DNA of 5,529 nucleotides from an uncultured Prevotella sp. (lineage in GTDB: Bacteria; Bacteroidota; Bacteroidia; Bacteroidales; Bacteroidaceae). The notes under the pieces are model-generated. The model made no database searches. It was not told the origin of the DNA and saw only the letters and a program-made list of their open reading frames with translations. Of the stretch, positions 4,780 through 5,529 are shown piece by piece. How positions within the stretch are numbered: the first letter of the stretch is position 1; each line of letters starts with the position of its first letter. The stretch lies in contig CAAFFL010000261.1 in assembly GCA_900762125.1 (NCBI GenBank), positions 1 to 5,529 of the forward strand. The letters are read 5' to 3'. The position numbers and the translations under genes are program-made.

Positions 4780-5268
4780 ATGAAGTCCACCTACCGTATT
4801 CTCTATATCCTCGTCGCCATCACAGCGGTCATCTTCCTGTTGTTCTGGCTTGTAGGCTTCAATCGTCCTTACGACGAGGACCCGAACTTCAATGCACCGC
4901 TGTTCACCAACCTCTTGCTGGTGTTCATCTATCTGCTCATGGTCGGCGCCCTCGGCGTGACTTGCTGGGCGGTGTGGCGCTCGCTGAAGATCCGTGGCAA
5001 GGGCGAGAAGATCGTCAACAATGTGCCGGTGAAGAAGATCGGCTACGCTGTCCTGGGCGGTACGGTGGCCGTGCTGTTGCTGACATTCGCTCTGGCTTCC
5101 ACGACGCCCATTCGTGTCAATGGCGCCCTCTATGCCGACAGCTTCTGGCTGCGCACCACGGACATGCTCGTCAACACCTCGCTCATCATGATCGTTGTGG
5201 CGGCGGGAGCAGTAGTCTATGGCGCTACGAAATACAAACGTAAGGACTCGAAACTCCATCAACAGTAA
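4780..5268 (+). CDS. Uncharacterised four-helix membrane protein in the exbB-exbD operon
   Basis: A 162-residue inner-membrane protein of unknown role. Four hydrophobic segments are visible: about 7-26, 43-66, 86-107 and 126-148. Short loops separate them: GFNRPYDEDPNFNAPLF (26-42), a basic loop RSLKIRGKGEKIVNNVPVKK (67-86), and ASTTPIRVNGALYADSFWLR (106-125); the tail KYKRKDSKLHQQ is basic. The positive loop and tail put both termini and the middle loop in the cytoplasm, with loops 1 and 3 outside. No channel or enzyme motif is recognised. It starts 38 bases after exbB and its stop overlaps the exbD start by one base, so it is very likely made together with the ExbB-ExbD complex. From memory, similar small proteins occupy this slot in other Bacteroidales. 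An accessory or assembly role is an inference from position only. Confidence 0.88.
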   Translation: MKSTYRILYILVAITAVIFLLFWLVGFNRPYDEDPNFNAPLFTNLLLVFIYLLMVGALGVTCWAVWRSLKIRGKGEKIVNNVPVKKIGYAVLGGTVAVLLLTFALASTTPIRVNGALYADSFWLRTTDMLVNTSLIMIVVAAGAVVYGATKYKRKDSKLHQQ

Positions 5269-5529
5269 TGATCCTCCGTCATCATAAGCATTCCGTACCC
5301 GGTCTGAACACCACGTCGACGGCCGACATCTCGTTTATGTTGCTCTTCTTCTTCCTTGTGACGAGCAACATGGATGTAGACAAGGGTCTCACGCGCCAAC
5401 TGCCGCCTGCTGATCAGAAGAATCAGCAGGAGGAGTCGTTCGTGAAGAAGGGTACGCTGATGACGCTCAAGGTCGATGCCGCGGGACACCTCACGGTCGA
5501 CGACAAGCCGTCGAAGGTCGCAGGCCTCA
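5268..5529 (+). CDS. exbD: ExbD/TolR-family biopolymer transport protein, N-terminal part (cut by window end)
   Basis: The first 87 codons of the ExbD subunit, which sits in the ExbB pore and couples proton flow to TonB. Seen: a basic cytoplasmic N-terminus with several His residues (RHHKH, 4-8), the PGLNTTSTADISFML entry to the single membrane helix (about 19-34), and the start of the periplasmic domain after the MDVDKGLTRQLPP block (36-48). Asp20 lies at the position of the conserved, functionally essential membrane aspartate of ExbD/TolR. The ATG at 5268 shares its A with the stop of the preceding gene (TAATG). Bacteroidota operons often carry a second exbD next; that would lie outside this window. 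Confidence 0.92.
   Translation, partial: MILRHHKHSVPGLNTTSTADISFMLLFFFLVTSNMDVDKGLTRQLPPADQKNQQEESFVKKGTLMTLKVDAAGHLTVDDKPSKVAGL

Overview
The window looks like chromosomal DNA of a Bacteroidales bacterium, most likely Prevotella-like. The evidence is a divergent partial gene whose product matches PorQ of the type IX secretion system (a Bacteroidota-specific system), TAnnTTTG-type promoter elements, weak or absent Shine-Dalgarno sequences, and an ExbB / small membrane protein / ExbD gene order typical of this phylum. The species cannot be named from the sequence.

Layout. Positions 1-177 (minus strand) hold the start of porQ, cut by the window edge. A 107-bp divergent spacer (178-284) carries one candidate promoter per direction. 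From 285 a co-directional block runs to 3525: a TonB-family energy transducer (285-992), a short-chain polyprenyl diphosphate synthase (1007-1984), an uncharacterised 230-residue soluble protein (2042-2734), and a TatD-family metal-dependent hydrolase (2734-3525). The last two overlap by one base in a TAATG junction. The 286-bp gap 3526-3811 contains a possible weak terminator, a good promoter for a tRNA-Ser(GGA) gene at 3656-3743, and degenerate tandem copies of the tRNA 3' end. A second block follows: exbB (3812-4741), a four-helix membrane protein of unknown role (4780-5268), and exbD (from 5268, cut by the window end), the last pair again joined by TAATG.

How they work together. TonB and ExbB/ExbD are the three parts of the machine that uses the inner-membrane proton gradient to drive TonB-dependent outer-membrane transporters, so both blocks contribute to the same complex although a tRNA gene and three other genes lie between tonB and exbB. 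The prenyl synthase supplies C15/C20-type isoprenoid diphosphates and the TatD-like protein is a housekeeping hydrolase. PorQ belongs to the protein-export system of the same envelope.

Most of the window is ordinary core genome. The parts worth a second look are the tRNA-tail repeats between tRNA-Ser and exbB, the absence of a visible separate exbB promoter, the unassigned membrane protein inside the exbB-exbD operon, and the uncharacterised protein coupled to tatD. I found no insertion sequence, integrase, CRISPR array or defence system.
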